Translations under genes and position numbers: made by a program
Notes under the pieces: generated by a model
What the model was told of the DNA's origin: nothing
The model's database searches: none
Seen by the model: only the letters and a program-made list of their open reading frames with translations
In this document: positions 53,931-62,190 of the stretch, in pieces
How positions within the stretch are numbered: position 1 is the first letter of the stretch
How the letters are laid out: each line of letters starts with the position of its first letter
DNA from: Polaromonas sp. JS666
GTDB taxonomy: Bacteria > Pseudomonadota > Gammaproteobacteria > Burkholderiales > Burkholderiaceae_C
Direction: 5' to 3'
Length of the DNA: 64,000 nucleotides
Assembly (NCBI RefSeq): GCF_000013865.1
Contig: NC_007948.1
Location: 1,922,001 to 1,986,000 of the forward strand

Positions 53931-54000
53931 TGGAGCGGGTGAAGGGAATCGAACCCATAGTTTGCACCGCTCGCAAGTCGTTGATTAAAAAGGCAATCCT
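53931..54000 (-). other. attL-like site: displaced 3' end of tRNA-Gly(UCC)
   Basis: On the minus strand, 53956-53931 reads GGTTCGATTCCCTTCACC then CGCTCCA. This is the T-arm, the 3' acceptor strand and encoded CCA of tRNA-Gly(UCC). The sequence further upstream on that strand (to 54000) does not form the anticodon or D arm, so this is only the 3' end. That is the usual core left by an integrase that targets a tRNA 3' end. Confidence 0.85.
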
Positions 54001-54219
54001 ATCAAAGTTGCCGCTGCTCGGGTGAGTTTTTTGGACTACCCTTTCGTAGCTTTATTGCAGGCCGTATATTGCATGTGCCTGGGGCAGACCGACACCGCCA
54101 TCAAAAGTGTGGCGTCCGTAGACAGCCACGGCCAATCAGTGTCGGTTTGAGTCGGTTTCATCGGTGGTGTCAACGAAGCGTCGAGTGAACAAGCCACCGT
54201 CACTTGCGGCCCCGGACCC

Positions 54220-54229
54220 GGGGGGGGGG
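54220..54229. repeat. Ten-base poly-G run
   Basis: A G10 homopolymer lies about 130 bases upstream of the ATG at 54359 and inside an open frame that begins at 54164. Such runs slip easily and can vary expression, or can be assembly errors. Confidence 0.9.
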
Positions 54230-54358
54230 CGCACATTCCTTTTCACGATAAACGAGCTCGTCCGTCCGGGAGCAGGCGTGTTTCAACCGCTCTGTAGGGT
54301 TAATTACAATTCAAAAAATAGAAGAATTTTCATTAAAACAACAAGTGGAAATGTTTGT

Positions 54359-54895
54359 ATGGCGAGAAATCCGTCGGGATGGGAAGCACTGGCTCGGGCG
54401 CAGAACGCAATCGAAAATGCCGGGACGGTTGAGGAGCTTCGTGTTGCGCAGGCGGTGCTGCTGCCATTGCAGTGTGGGTTGACTCTGGAGCAGACGGGGC
54501 AGGCGGTAGGCCGGACAGCCGCTTGGGTGGCGCGGCAGCGGCATTTGTTCATTGCAGACAAGCCGATCAAGATGCCTGCTGAGCAACGATTACCCCGTGG
54601 TGGGCGTCGAAATCAGATCCTCCCCGAGGGCGAGGAAGATGCTTTCATGATTCAGGTTTGTGACGTCTACATTGATCGGCATCGACGTTGGAGGTCTGAC
54701 GAGATGCGTCGAACTGTTAAATACGACGACGTCTTTCAACCCATGCGTTTTTATGTCCTGGAGGCACTGCAGGCTCGGGTGGGGAGGCCGGTGTCGATGA
54801 GCAGCGTTTACAACCTGATGAATCGCACCGGAATGCGCAAATTTGGAAAAAAGGCGCCATATCACTGGGAAAGATTCTGCAATAAATTGATTTAG
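54359..54895 (+). CDS. Helix-turn-helix DNA-binding protein (IS630-type N-terminal HTH)
   Basis: A 178-residue protein. The first HTH (ELRVAQAVLLPLQCGLTLEQ then TGQAVGRTAAWVARQRHLFI, about residues 25-65) resembles the N-terminal helix-turn-helix of IS630-like transposases. A second winged-helix-like part (VSMSSVYNLMNRTGMRKFGK) lies near the C-terminus. No DDE catalytic domain is present, so it is more likely a regulator or accessory binding protein of the island than an active transposase. Start chosen at 54359 after GTGGAA; the frame is open back to 54164 across a G10 run. Confidence 0.65.
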   Translation: MARNPSGWEALARAQNAIENAGTVEELRVAQAVLLPLQCGLTLEQTGQAVGRTAAWVARQRHLFIADKPIKMPAEQRLPRGGRRNQILPEGEEDAFMIQVCDVYIDRHRRWRSDEMRRTVKYDDVFQPMRFYVLEALQARVGRPVSMSSVYNLMNRTGMRKFGKKAPYHWERFCNKLI

Positions 54896-54976
54896 AAACG
54901 CGGGCCTATTCTTAGACTTTCCAATTTCCTTTCGGGTGACGGCAGGGGTCGTGACCAAAAACTACGAAAGGAATTT

Positions 54977-56047
54977 ATGAGCCTGTTTTCTGTGCGATTT
55001 AACTCCGTGGCTGACCAGGGGCGGATGGAGGATGCTTCATATCCGGTTGCCGGCAAAAGCGATGCCGTACTGTCGGCTTGTTCGCTGGACAGACTTCTGT
55101 TCAGCGCCAAGATCGACTACATCACGATCCACACCCCCGGAAAGTGCAAGTTGCCCGCATTGTCTGGCACGGCCATCTGGCCGCGCAAACACCACGGCAA
55201 ACTTTTGACAGTCCACGACGCCAGTGCCTCGGATATTCAGGCGCTCATCGCTGTCGTCGGTCCCGCACGCATCAAGGAGCTGGAGATCGCCGTCGATTTG
55301 CGGCCAGCAAACCCTGTCCCGTCCGATGAGCGTGAATCGCTGCTTCGGTCCGTGATGGTGAATATTTTTGCGCGTCAACTGGAGCCCAGTGGGGGTGAAG
55401 GCATGAGCGAGGACTTCCGAGCCTTCTACCGTAGGCTGGAAGACGGCTACCTGGTTCGCCCATTCAATCATGGGTTGCCGTGGGCAACCGACCAGCAACT
55501 GCACGGCGGACGGCACGCTCCTGTCCAGGTCAAAGGCTACTGGAAACGCCGCGATCAGCGGCGCCCGCTGCCGCCTGAAAAACAGGTGGCCCGGGTTGAG
55601 GTCCGTTTGGGGAGTGAAGGTTTGTTCACGCACAACCTTGTCACATTGGCCGACCTTAAGGATTTTCGCTTCCGCAAGAAGCTCTTGCCTTACTTCCGGC
55701 ATGTGCAGGGCACCCGGCGTTTAGTGCGTAGGGCGGACAGGCCCAACATGGAAATGCGCAAGCTGTTGGCCGCCAGGCAGCATGAGATCGATCAAGTGCA
55801 TTGGCAACGGGTCGGCGCCGGCGCCTTCACGCGGGGTGGCAAGCGCGAGGGGGAAAGGGTGAGTTTCGTCCGCAATAAGCCAGTCAACAACCGCATAGGC
55901 CAGGCGCTCACACGGCTGGAGCAACAGTTCCAAAAAACCAAATTCGTGCGTTCCGACGCAGGTTCACTCTCGGGAGAGCCAAGCCTGGCGCGGCTTGTCG
56001 TCTCCCCTGAAGGCTGTCGTATGACTAACCAAGTAAGTCACCAGTGA
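54977..56047 (+). CDS. Putative replication initiator-like protein of the island
   Basis: A 356-residue basic protein not firmly recognised. The segment KIDYITIHTP... to ...IKELEIAVDLRP (about 45-110) has the strand-rich D-rich pattern seen in phage/plasmid rolling-circle-type initiators (IDxxxI... ELxVDxRP). GYWKRRDQRRPLPPEKQVARVEVRLG gives a second such block. The C-terminal third is rich in Arg/Lys. AAAGGAAT lies before the ATG. It precedes an AAA+ helicase-like gene on the same strand, a common arrangement in replicative modules of mobile elements. No HUH motif is obvious, hence moderate-low confidence in function. Confidence 0.5.
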   Translation: MSLFSVRFNSVADQGRMEDASYPVAGKSDAVLSACSLDRLLFSAKIDYITIHTPGKCKLPALSGTAIWPRKHHGKLLTVHDASASDIQALIAVVGPARIKELEIAVDLRPANPVPSDERESLLRSVMVNIFARQLEPSGGEGMSEDFRAFYRRLEDGYLVRPFNHGLPWATDQQLHGGRHAPVQVKGYWKRRDQRRPLPPEKQVARVEVRLGSEGLFTHNLVTLADLKDFRFRKKLLPYFRHVQGTRRLVRRADRPNMEMRKLLAARQHEIDQVHWQRVGAGAFTRGGKREGERVSFVRNKPVNNRIGQALTRLEQQFQKTKFVRSDAGSLSGEPSLARLVVSPEGCRMTNQVSHQ

Positions 56048-56245
56048 CTATCCGGTAGTCCCAACCCCAGGCTGGTCTCTGGCAGACCAGTCCTTCCATA
56101 TCAGTTTTGTATTTCGCTGCCTCGCTGCATACGAGGCGGTGGGGCTGTGTTCGTTCAATTGAAGCAGCTCGTCGCCCTCCGGGTCGACTTTATGCCCCCA
56201 TCAGCCAGCAGGGGTCAGTGCTGGTCTGTACTAACTGGAGAAAAA

Positions 56246-58090
56246 ATGTTTGATGAAGTTAATGCCATGCCCATGAATGAAGTTGATTCTTTGATTTCCC
56301 CTGTATCTGCCATGGAGGTTGAAGATTCAGTCGCGCCAACCGCAGCCACCATGAAGGAATCTTTGCATGATGCTGGTCATGCCTTTCTTGCGCGGGCTGA
56401 GAAAACCGACGAAAGCGACCATGCCGATACTGGCTCCGACGCCACTGTTGATCCCGCCATCGGAGGCGATGCCGGTGCTGATCCAGTTTTTGACATCAAG
56501 GATGACCGGCCCATCGTCCACTATAGAACGGGCTACATCCGGAAGGCGCTCGCGGACGCCGAAAGGCACCTGGCTCAAACAGGCAGTTACTTCCAGCGTA
56601 GTGGCGCAATCGTGGCAGTTCGGACAGATCCTGCAACAGGGGAGACCGGGGTGCATGATCTCTCCCAGCCCGCATTAGCGCACGCTCTTAATGGGGTGGC
56701 CTCCTGGAGGCGGTTCAACCAGGCGAAGGGCACCTGGACGATGGACGATGCCCCGGACCGGATCTGCAACCTCCTGCTCAAGACGGGCGTCTACGGGCAT
56801 CTGCCCGTATTGGCCGGCCTGGTGCGTCAGCCCTACCTGCGCCCGGACGGTTCCATCTGCGTTGCGTCAGGCCACGACCCGGCTACAGGCTTGTACGGGG
56901 TGTTCGAGCCCACGAAGTTCAGTGTTCCCGATCATCCGACCCGTGAACAGGCCGAGCAGGCCGTGGCGCTGCTGGCGGAGCTGGTGAACGAGTTCGCCTT
57001 TGCTTCGGAACACGATCGAAGCGCAGCCTTGGCTGCCATGCTGACGGCCGCGGTGCGACCGAGTCTGAGGCTGGCGCCGATGTTTCATGTCCGGGCGCCG
57101 CAGATCTCAGCGGGGAAGAGCTTTTTGTGCGCACTGGTCACTGCCTTTGCGACGTCCAGCCCGGGGCAGCCGGTCGGGTTTCCCGTGAGCGACGAAGAAT
57201 GCACCAAGCTGCTGCTTGCGGAACTGGTGCGCGCGCCCGCGGTCATTGAGTTTGATAACCTGACCTCCGATCTCAAACCATTCAAATCTCTTTGCACCGC
57301 CTTGACCAGTGAACGCATGCAGGGCCGGGTTCTTGGCAAGTCGCGGATGTTGGGAGTGAGCACCCGGGTGTTGCTGCTAAGCAGCGGGAACAATGTTGGC
57401 CCGACAGCCGACATGACGCGCCGCTGCATCACGATCAACCTTGATCCGGGCTGCGAAACGCCGGCCACACGCTCGTTTCGACGGCCCAATCTGGTCGCCG
57501 ATGTGATCAAGGACCGTGAGCGCTACGTTAGCGCGGCGCTCACCGTTGTACGGGCGTGGGTCGACGCTGGGCGGCCGATGTCAGCTTGTCAGTCGATAGC
57601 GAGCTTTGGTGAATGGTCAGACTTGTGCCGCCAGCCACTGCTTTGGCTCGGGCGTCCCGATCCGGCACATGCTGTCTTTGAGGGTATGGCCAATGATCCT
57701 GACCGGGAGCTGCTCGGGCGCGTCTTGGCTGGCTGGCATGCACACTTCGGCAGTAAACCAATGCTTGTGCGTGAAGTCGTGACTCGAACGTCCGCCGGTG
57801 GACTTGGATCGGGCCTGGAGGATTTTTACGAGTCGCTACTTGATATTGCTGGAGAACGCGAGCGGGTCAATACACGCAAGCTCGGCAAGTGGATCACCCG
57901 TAACGCCGGGCGGATCGTGGATGGGCTTCGGTTGGTAAGGGCTCCCAAGACGCGAAACGCCGAGAACTGGCTTGTCGAGTCGGTTAAGTCGGTTGTGTCG
58001 GTCCCTTCCGTGGCTAAGGCACCGAGCGAGGATCCGCATGACCATTCGGCTGAAGCCTCAGCCTCCTGTGAACTGTCCAGCCTAGGCTAG
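56246..58090 (+). CDS. AAA+ ATPase/helicase-like protein of the island
   Basis: A 614-residue protein. The first 90 residues are acidic and low-complexity. The ATPase core has APQISAGKS (Walker A, about 284-292), VIEFDN (Walker B, about 333-338), LLLSSGNN (sensor 1, about 377) and DMTRRC with an arginine-finger candidate (about 389-394). Layout resembles the helicase part of mobile-element primase-helicases of P4-like type. GGAGAAAAA precedes the ATG at 56246. The C-terminus contains short SV-rich repeats encoded by nine-base GTCGGTT units. A hairpin (CTGGTCT/AGACCAG, 56072-56090) lies in the spacer after the initiator gene. Confidence 0.7.
   Translation: MFDEVNAMPMNEVDSLISPVSAMEVEDSVAPTAATMKESLHDAGHAFLARAEKTDESDHADTGSDATVDPAIGGDAGADPVFDIKDDRPIVHYRTGYIRKALADAERHLAQTGSYFQRSGAIVAVRTDPATGETGVHDLSQPALAHALNGVASWRRFNQAKGTWTMDDAPDRICNLLLKTGVYGHLPVLAGLVRQPYLRPDGSICVASGHDPATGLYGVFEPTKFSVPDHPTREQAEQAVALLAELVNEFAFASEHDRSAALAAMLTAAVRPSLRLAPMFHVRAPQISAGKSFLCALVTAFATSSPGQPVGFPVSDEECTKLLLAELVRAPAVIEFDNLTSDLKPFKSLCTALTSERMQGRVLGKSRMLGVSTRVLLLSSGNNVGPTADMTRRCITINLDPGCETPATRSFRRPNLVADVIKDRERYVSAALTVVRAWVDAGRPMSACQSIASFGEWSDLCRQPLLWLGRPDPAHAVFEGMANDPDRELLGRVLAGWHAHFGSKPMLVREVVTRTSAGGLGSGLEDFYESLLDIAGERERVNTRKLGKWITRNAGRIVDGLRLVRAPKTRNAENWLVESVKSVVSVPSVAKAPSEDPHDHSAEASASCELSSLG
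57976..58005. repeat. Nine-base GTCGGTTNN direct repeats at the end of the helicase-like gene
   Basis: GTCGGTTAA, GTCGGTTGT and GTCGGTCCC stand in tandem and encode VKSVVSVPS. Related runs occur near 54149-54172 and 58291-58335, so the same motif marks three places in the replication region. Confidence 0.7.
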
Positions 58091-58387
58091 CATGGCCTAC
58101 CCTACGCTGGCATGGTCCAGGGTAGGGTAGGGCAGCGCAGCATGGCGCAGCACATCACAGCACAGCACAGCACAGCACAGCACAGCACAGCACAGCACAG
58201 CACAGCACAGCACAGCATGGGCCAAGGTAGGGTAGCAGCGGCGGACGCATTCCGGGGAAACCTGGAGGCACACAGAGCCCGAAGTGCCGAGTCGGTTATG
58301 TCGGTTATGTCGATTGCGTCGGTGTCGGCTGATGCTCTTTTGCCTACTGACGAGGGAACGGTCGGAATCTGCTCCTCTCCTCGTCTT
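58091..58387. repeat. Repeat-dense region after the helicase-like gene (candidate origin)
   Basis: In 297 bases there are repeated TACCCTA/TAGGGTA motifs on both strands, several CATGG boxes, twelve perfect tandem CACAG units (58156-58215), another AGGGTAGGGTA-like copy right after them (58226-58235), and nine-base GTCGGTTAT repeats (58291-58316). No convincing gene. The density of direct and inverted repeats next to replication-type genes suggests an origin. Confidence 0.6.
58156..58215. repeat. Twelve tandem CACAG units (5-bp microsatellite)
   Basis: A perfect pentanucleotide array of 60 bases. It lies within an open frame upstream of the next gene and would encode QHSTA repeats there. Confidence 0.95.
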
Positions 58388-59101
58388 ATGGCACGCCCGG
58401 CTATGCTTGCGCTTATGAACGCAAATCAGTCGGGACCAACGAACCAAAAGCCGACGGGGCCGCCAGACCTTGAAAGAACGGTCCGGCGATCCGTAGAGCT
58501 TGAGCAGGCGGTGTGGGCCATCTTGCGGCCGGAGTCTTACCAGGTCTTCGATGATTCCGACCGAATAGCGGCGAGCTTCAATGCGTGCGAGGTCGCCATC
58601 CAGCACGGCCAGGCCCTTAGGGCGCTGATGTCGGAAGGCTTTCACACCACGGCGGCATCGGTGATGCGGCTTCAATTTGAAGTGCTTGTTCGGGCGATGT
58701 GGCTGCTCTACGCCGCCGATGAGGTCGAAATCGCCAAGATTCACGCACCTCTTACCCAGGAAGCTGAGCACGCCGCGAGCAAGTTGCCCATGGTCAGCGC
58801 GATGATCAAGGCGTTGGACGGGAGGGCACCGCCCCCGGCTTTTCAGATGGTCGATCAGTTCAAGACCACGATGCTGGGGGCGTTGAACTCGTTCGTGCAT
58901 GGCGGCATCCATCCCCTGAAGCGGCATCAAACTGGGTATCCAGAGCAGATCATGGATCAAATCCTCCGCAGCTCGAATGGCCTCTTCACGATGACCGCCA
59001 TGATGCTGGCCATCCTGTCGGGCGATGAATCCGTCAGCCGACCCATGCGGACGATCCAGCCCGCTTTCGCCGACTGCTTGCCCGACCTTTTACGGCATTA
59101 G
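58388..59101 (+). CDS. DUF6988-like hypothetical protein
   Basis: A 237-residue mostly helical protein. I see RTVRRSVELEQAVWAILRPE at the N-terminus, then FNACEVAIQHGQALRALMSEGFHTTAASVMRLQFEVLVRAMWLLYAA, a pattern known from uncharacterised proteins of mobile regions. A later stretch FVHGGIHPLKRH contains His residues. Function unknown. The start at 58388 is uncertain (ATGs at 58403 and 58415 are alternatives). The frame is open back to 58112 through the CACAG array, which I do not regard as coding. Confidence 0.6.
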   Translation: MARPAMLALMNANQSGPTNQKPTGPPDLERTVRRSVELEQAVWAILRPESYQVFDDSDRIAASFNACEVAIQHGQALRALMSEGFHTTAASVMRLQFEVLVRAMWLLYAADEVEIAKIHAPLTQEAEHAASKLPMVSAMIKALDGRAPPPAFQMVDQFKTTMLGALNSFVHGGIHPLKRHQTGYPEQIMDQILRSSNGLFTMTAMMLAILSGDESVSRPMRTIQPAFADCLPDLLRH

Positions 59102-59446
59102 GCTCGTCCCCTCTTCTGCGGGCCGATGCGGATATCAAAGTGACTGCCGCAATTAGATACGGGGGTATCAATTGATGAAGGCGATGCAGATACTGTCAGC
59201 ATCAATCAACTTTCAGTTCCTACAGCCGCGCGATCCGCTGTTGATTCAGGTGACCGATGGACCACCGGCTGTTGTCGCCGAGGCACGATCGGTCTGCGCA
59301 GCAGCTGACGATGCAGTCAGCGCCGAAAGTACGAGGGCGTGAATGACGTTGTGCATCTATGGTCAATGCTGAGGTAACTGGCGCCCGGAGGTAAATGGAG
59401 CCGCGAAGCGGCGCAACGCCATTTGGCGTCCGCGTTGACTGAGCTT
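59102..59446. other. Interval with one possible small ORF and a hairpin
   Basis: It contains an ORF at 59175-59342 and a GCCGC-gaa-GCGGC hairpin (59400-59412) that could end transcription of the minus-strand gene at 59447. Nothing else is recognised. Confidence 0.5.
59175..59342 (+). CDS. Possible small protein (55 residues), unrecognised
   Basis: ATG to TGA frame MKAMQILSASINFQFLQPRD, ending AVSAESTRA. No clear ribosome-binding site and no family. Listed because it is the only plausible frame in the interval. Confidence 0.25.
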   Translation: MKAMQILSASINFQFLQPRDPLLIQVTDGPPAVVAEARSVCAAADDAVSAESTRA

Positions 59447-59920
59447 TTAGACCTCAATGCCAGCCTCCACGTATCGCGCAAGGTGCTGCTGAAAAAGCTT
59501 ACTCGTTGGATCGCTCCAGCTCGTCGGCATGCACCTCTGGAAACCTCTAGAGCAAAGTTTTAAGTCCTCGTCACGAGTAATTTCGACAATCAACAACGAT
59601 GCCCGGAGGAAGTCTTCTAGCTTCTTCAGATTTTCCTGCGTAATAGGAAGCTCAGACGCTGGGAGGCGAAGCAGCTTTTCAACGATGACGATAACTGGGA
59701 CCGCGTGATCGTCGACGGTGTCATCGGTTGCCCCATTTGCCACCTTGCGTGAAACAAGACGCCGGTGCCCGTTTTCACGGGTCAGCGGCTCGGAGAACTT
59801 CCGCACCAAATGATTCAGCACGACCTTACAGTCGTTTGTCGAACATATCTCTCCGTGGATTGTGTGAGCCTGAACGCTGGAGAGGATTTGCACGCAGATT
59901 CCGCGGATGGTTAGAGGCAT
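59447..59920 (-). CDS. Hypothetical protein
   Basis: A 157-residue protein not recognised. It has two Cys near residues 26-31 (EICSTNDCKVVLNHL), a basic stretch (RENGHRRLVSRKV) and a leucine-rich helical region (PITQENLKKLEDFLRASLLIVEITRDEDL). No signal peptide or membrane segment. Neighbouring genes face the other way or lie far off. Composition is less GC-biased than core genes, in keeping with the island. Confidence 0.5.
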   Translation of the reverse strand: MPLTIRGICVQILSSVQAHTIHGEICSTNDCKVVLNHLVRKFSEPLTRENGHRRLVSRKVANGATDDTVDDHAVPVIVIVEKLLRLPASELPITQENLKKLEDFLRASLLIVEITRDEDLKLCSRGFQRCMPTSWSDPTSKLFQQHLARYVEAGIEV

Positions 59921-60136
59921 ACGGAGTGTTTATGAGGGTTGACGTCGAAAATCACCGGGCGGAGGATTGGAATTTCAGTAGTCACCGCGGTCGAGTCCCT
60001 GATTGTATTTCCACATGGTCTGCAACAACAACATCTAGTCAATCAGCCACCTTACAGCTACTGGTGTGCGGGGCGCAACAGTTCGACCTTGATGAAAGCC
60101 GTCATTGTGGCCACAATTGGCGCAAGGAATACACAT

Positions 60137-60403
60137 ATGAGCACCAGCACTGACACCTATGTTCGCGCCCGCATTGACAGCGCCAGTAAAGTGCGCGCTG
60201 CTGAAGCACTGGGAAAGATGGGATTGACTATCTCCGACGCGATTCGCTTGCTACTGCACCGCGTGGTCGAGGATGGCCGGCTGCCCTTTGACCCCGTTCC
60301 CAACGAAGTCACTCGGGCCGCCATGCTGGAGGCACGCCATGCCAAGGGGCCTGGATTTAAAACTGTTGCCGACCTGATGGCGGATTTACGTTCAGACGAG
60401 TAG
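60137..60403 (+). CDS. RelB/DinJ family antitoxin
   Basis: An 88-residue protein: N-terminal ribbon-helix-helix (TYVRARIDSASKVRAAEALGKMGLTISDAIRLLLHRV, about residues 7-45) and a C-terminal toxin-binding tail (PFDPVPNEVTRAAMLEARHAKG, FKTVADLMADLRSDE). These match RelB/DinJ. AAGGAA lies upstream of the ATG. Normally a RelE/YafQ toxin gene follows directly, but the next 100 bases contain none and the next gene is on the other strand. It is therefore an orphan antitoxin, or its partner has been lost. Confidence 0.88.
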   Translation: MSTSTDTYVRARIDSASKVRAAEALGKMGLTISDAIRLLLHRVVEDGRLPFDPVPNEVTRAAMLEARHAKGPGFKTVADLMADLRSDE

Positions 60404-60516
60404 GCCCGACAGGGCGGCTGAGCCTGAATGAGCACCGCGGAAAATGTCGATCTATTCAGCAAGCGGTGGAGTCATCGTTACCAGTGCATTCGCAGCGCAA
60501 GGCGCCAGAAACACGT

Positions 60517-62190
60517 TCACCCTATTTCCTTTTTGACAGTGCCTCCAGCCAATACTGCATTAAGTCTGCTTGATTCGCTTTTGGTCAGCCACACGCAATT
60601 CTCTGGGAAGAAGCCCTTGGACTTATCAAGTCTGGTGAAAGCCATGCCTGGCTCGGGGGGCTGACCGACATCTTTAAAGAATGTTTGAAAGTCTCGCCAA
60701 GGCTCGAAAAGACCCACGCCAGGGATGTAATCCTTTGCTTTTTGATTCAGCACTCCATGAACGATACGGCTCCAGGCTTTGTACGCAGGGGTCTTGACCA
60801 GGCTTTCCCCTTTTTTTGCCGGAGTCTTCACGTCGATGCGGCCGAACCGGAGTCTAGCTTTTGCTGCGTGAAGACTGATGCCGCGGCTCTTAGAGATCTG
60901 TATGACAGCTGCCTCAACGCTGGGGAACTGTTGTCCATCGATCGTCACAGGCTTACGGTTAGACCCGCCACTCACACCGCCGGCTGAAATGTTGTACCCG
61001 GCTGGGACGAGGGTGCCGTAAGCGTTGATCCAGTGGCGCTCCTTCTGTTCAAGATCCACCTTTGTCGTGCCGCTGTCAATCTGAACCATGGTGAATGCGT
61101 TCGATCCGTGCTCACGAATCGCAGCGTGAAGGGAGTCAGCACCCCTGACGTGGCCAGCTCGTGCTTGCTGTAGGTGATAAGTCCATCGGCGCTCCAGCGT
61201 CTGTATTGTTAGACCCACATACCGCTTGCCGCTTGCAACATGCGTCACTAGATAAATCAAGCCAGCTGCGTAGCCCGGATTTGGTATCCGTTCAAACGCC
61301 TCTTCTGGCGCCATACCACTGCGAATCCAGCGGCCGATCGTCGTTGGATTTGCAGTCGGCAGCAGCACCCTGCAAGCCAACTCAATGTTCGGGTAACTTA
61401 CTCCGTACACTGTCAGCGCTGTGGGGGTTTCTCGGTCTCCGCGCACGTAGCCTTCCGCAAAGATCTTTTCATCGCTCATCCCTGCTTCACGTCTTTTTAG
61501 CGCACGCCAGTAGTCAATGCCTAGTTCTCTGCAACGCTGTTTGAAACTACCGCTGGCCTTCGTCTTCTTCGCACATGCCGGACATTTGGTTCCCCGAAGA
61601 TGATTACTTGGCGCTTGAAAAAATTCTCCATGAACAGGACAGAGGATTTTTCCTTTCGTGCGCGCTGTCAGATATTTGAACTCGCTATAGTCATAGGCAT
61701 TGCCGTGAACCTGTTGTGCATCCAGGATGAATTGGTTCGTCAAGTCCTTCTCTGACGTGAGCTGCCCATGGCTTCTCCGGCTACCCGACAGCTTTAGTGA
61801 CTTGCACTTGGGGCAACCGACATGACCACGACTGTGATTGCGAGGCTCTTGTAGAAAATACAGGTCATGTACCTTGCATTTGATGCGAACCTTCTCGCCA
61901 GCAGCAGGCAACTCGTCAATGCTTCCATAGCCAAAGCGATTTCCAAAATGGACTTCAGCACGCGCGATGAAATCTGCTTTAGTGAGTTTTTGCCTATCGA
62001 AGTAGCATTTGCTGCATCCGACTCCCCTGAAGTGGTGCTCGGGGGTGACCTCAAAAACGCCATGGCGGGAGCAGACAACCTTGACTTTGCTCCACATGCC
62101 CGCATAACTCACCAGTTCATAGCCGTAGCGCTGGCCATGCACATTTCTAAATGCGGAGAGCACTGATTCGGCTGTTTTTCGCTTGGGCAT
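60517..62190 (-). CDS. Multidomain nuclease-like protein: three zinc-ribbon units, GIY-YIG and HNH-like parts
   Basis: A 557-residue protein of unusual make-up. Three N-terminal units each carry C-x2-H then C-x2-C: C40/H43...C59/C62, C105/H108...C126/C129, C184/H187...C203/C206, with P-x2-H-x-RG between them. A helical NUMOD-like stretch follows (about 265-303). A GIY-YIG nuclease core spans about 309-405: GLIYLVT and KRYVGLT, RRW at 334-336, EQKERHWI with the metal Glu at 381/384, GYNIS. A second NUMOD-like piece (about 415-450) comes next. The C-terminal AP2/HNH-like segment (about 468-540) includes YKAWSRI, PWRDFQTFFKDVG and FFPENCVWLT. Likely a homing-type or defence nuclease. Confidence 0.75.
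   Translation of the reverse strand: MPKRKTAESVLSAFRNVHGQRYGYELVSYAGMWSKVKVVCSRHGVFEVTPEHHFRGVGCSKCYFDRQKLTKADFIARAEVHFGNRFGYGSIDELPAAGEKVRIKCKVHDLYFLQEPRNHSRGHVGCPKCKSLKLSGSRRSHGQLTSEKDLTNQFILDAQQVHGNAYDYSEFKYLTARTKGKILCPVHGEFFQAPSNHLRGTKCPACAKKTKASGSFKQRCRELGIDYWRALKRREAGMSDEKIFAEGYVRGDRETPTALTVYGVSYPNIELACRVLLPTANPTTIGRWIRSGMAPEEAFERIPNPGYAAGLIYLVTHVASGKRYVGLTIQTLERRWTYHLQQARAGHVRGADSLHAAIREHGSNAFTMVQIDSGTTKVDLEQKERHWINAYGTLVPAGYNISAGGVSGGSNRKPVTIDGQQFPSVEAAVIQISKSRGISLHAAKARLRFGRIDVKTPAKKGESLVKTPAYKAWSRIVHGVLNQKAKDYIPGVGLFEPWRDFQTFFKDVGQPPEPGMAFTRLDKSKGFFPENCVWLTKSESSRLNAVLAGGTVKKEIG

Larger units (their letters stand above)
53809..54358. other. Island boundary interval
   Basis: 550 bases without a convincing gene. 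They hold the displaced tRNA-Gly 3' end (53931-53956), repeated GTCGGTTT-type motifs (about 54149-54172), a ten-G run (54220-54229) and an AT-rich promoter-like stretch just before 54359. Confidence 0.6.

Noticed and set aside
53809..53976. Upstream extension of the methyltransferase gene to 53976
   Set aside because: The frame would run through the tRNA-Gly fragment, and the translation has no similarity to methyltransferase N-termini.
53931..54000. A complete tRNA-Gly gene
   Set aside because: Only the T-arm and acceptor 3' strand are present. The sequence upstream on the minus strand cannot form the anticodon or D arms.
54359..54895. An IS630 insertion sequence
   Set aside because: Only the helix-turn-helix type N-terminus is similar. 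No DDE domain or terminal inverted repeats were seen.
58156..58215. CACAG array as a CRISPR
   Set aside because: The unit is five bases with no spacers, and no cas genes are present.
58112..58387. Upstream extension of the 58388 gene through the CACAG array
   Set aside because: The translation is a QHSTA repeat followed by low-complexity sequence. No ribosome-binding site is visible at 58112. I treat it as non-coding but note possible phase variation.
60404..60516. RelE-type toxin directly after the RelB-like gene
   Set aside because: No frame in this interval encodes a RelE/YafQ-like sequence. The plus-strand frame at 60428-60664 is mostly a shadow of the nuclease-like gene.
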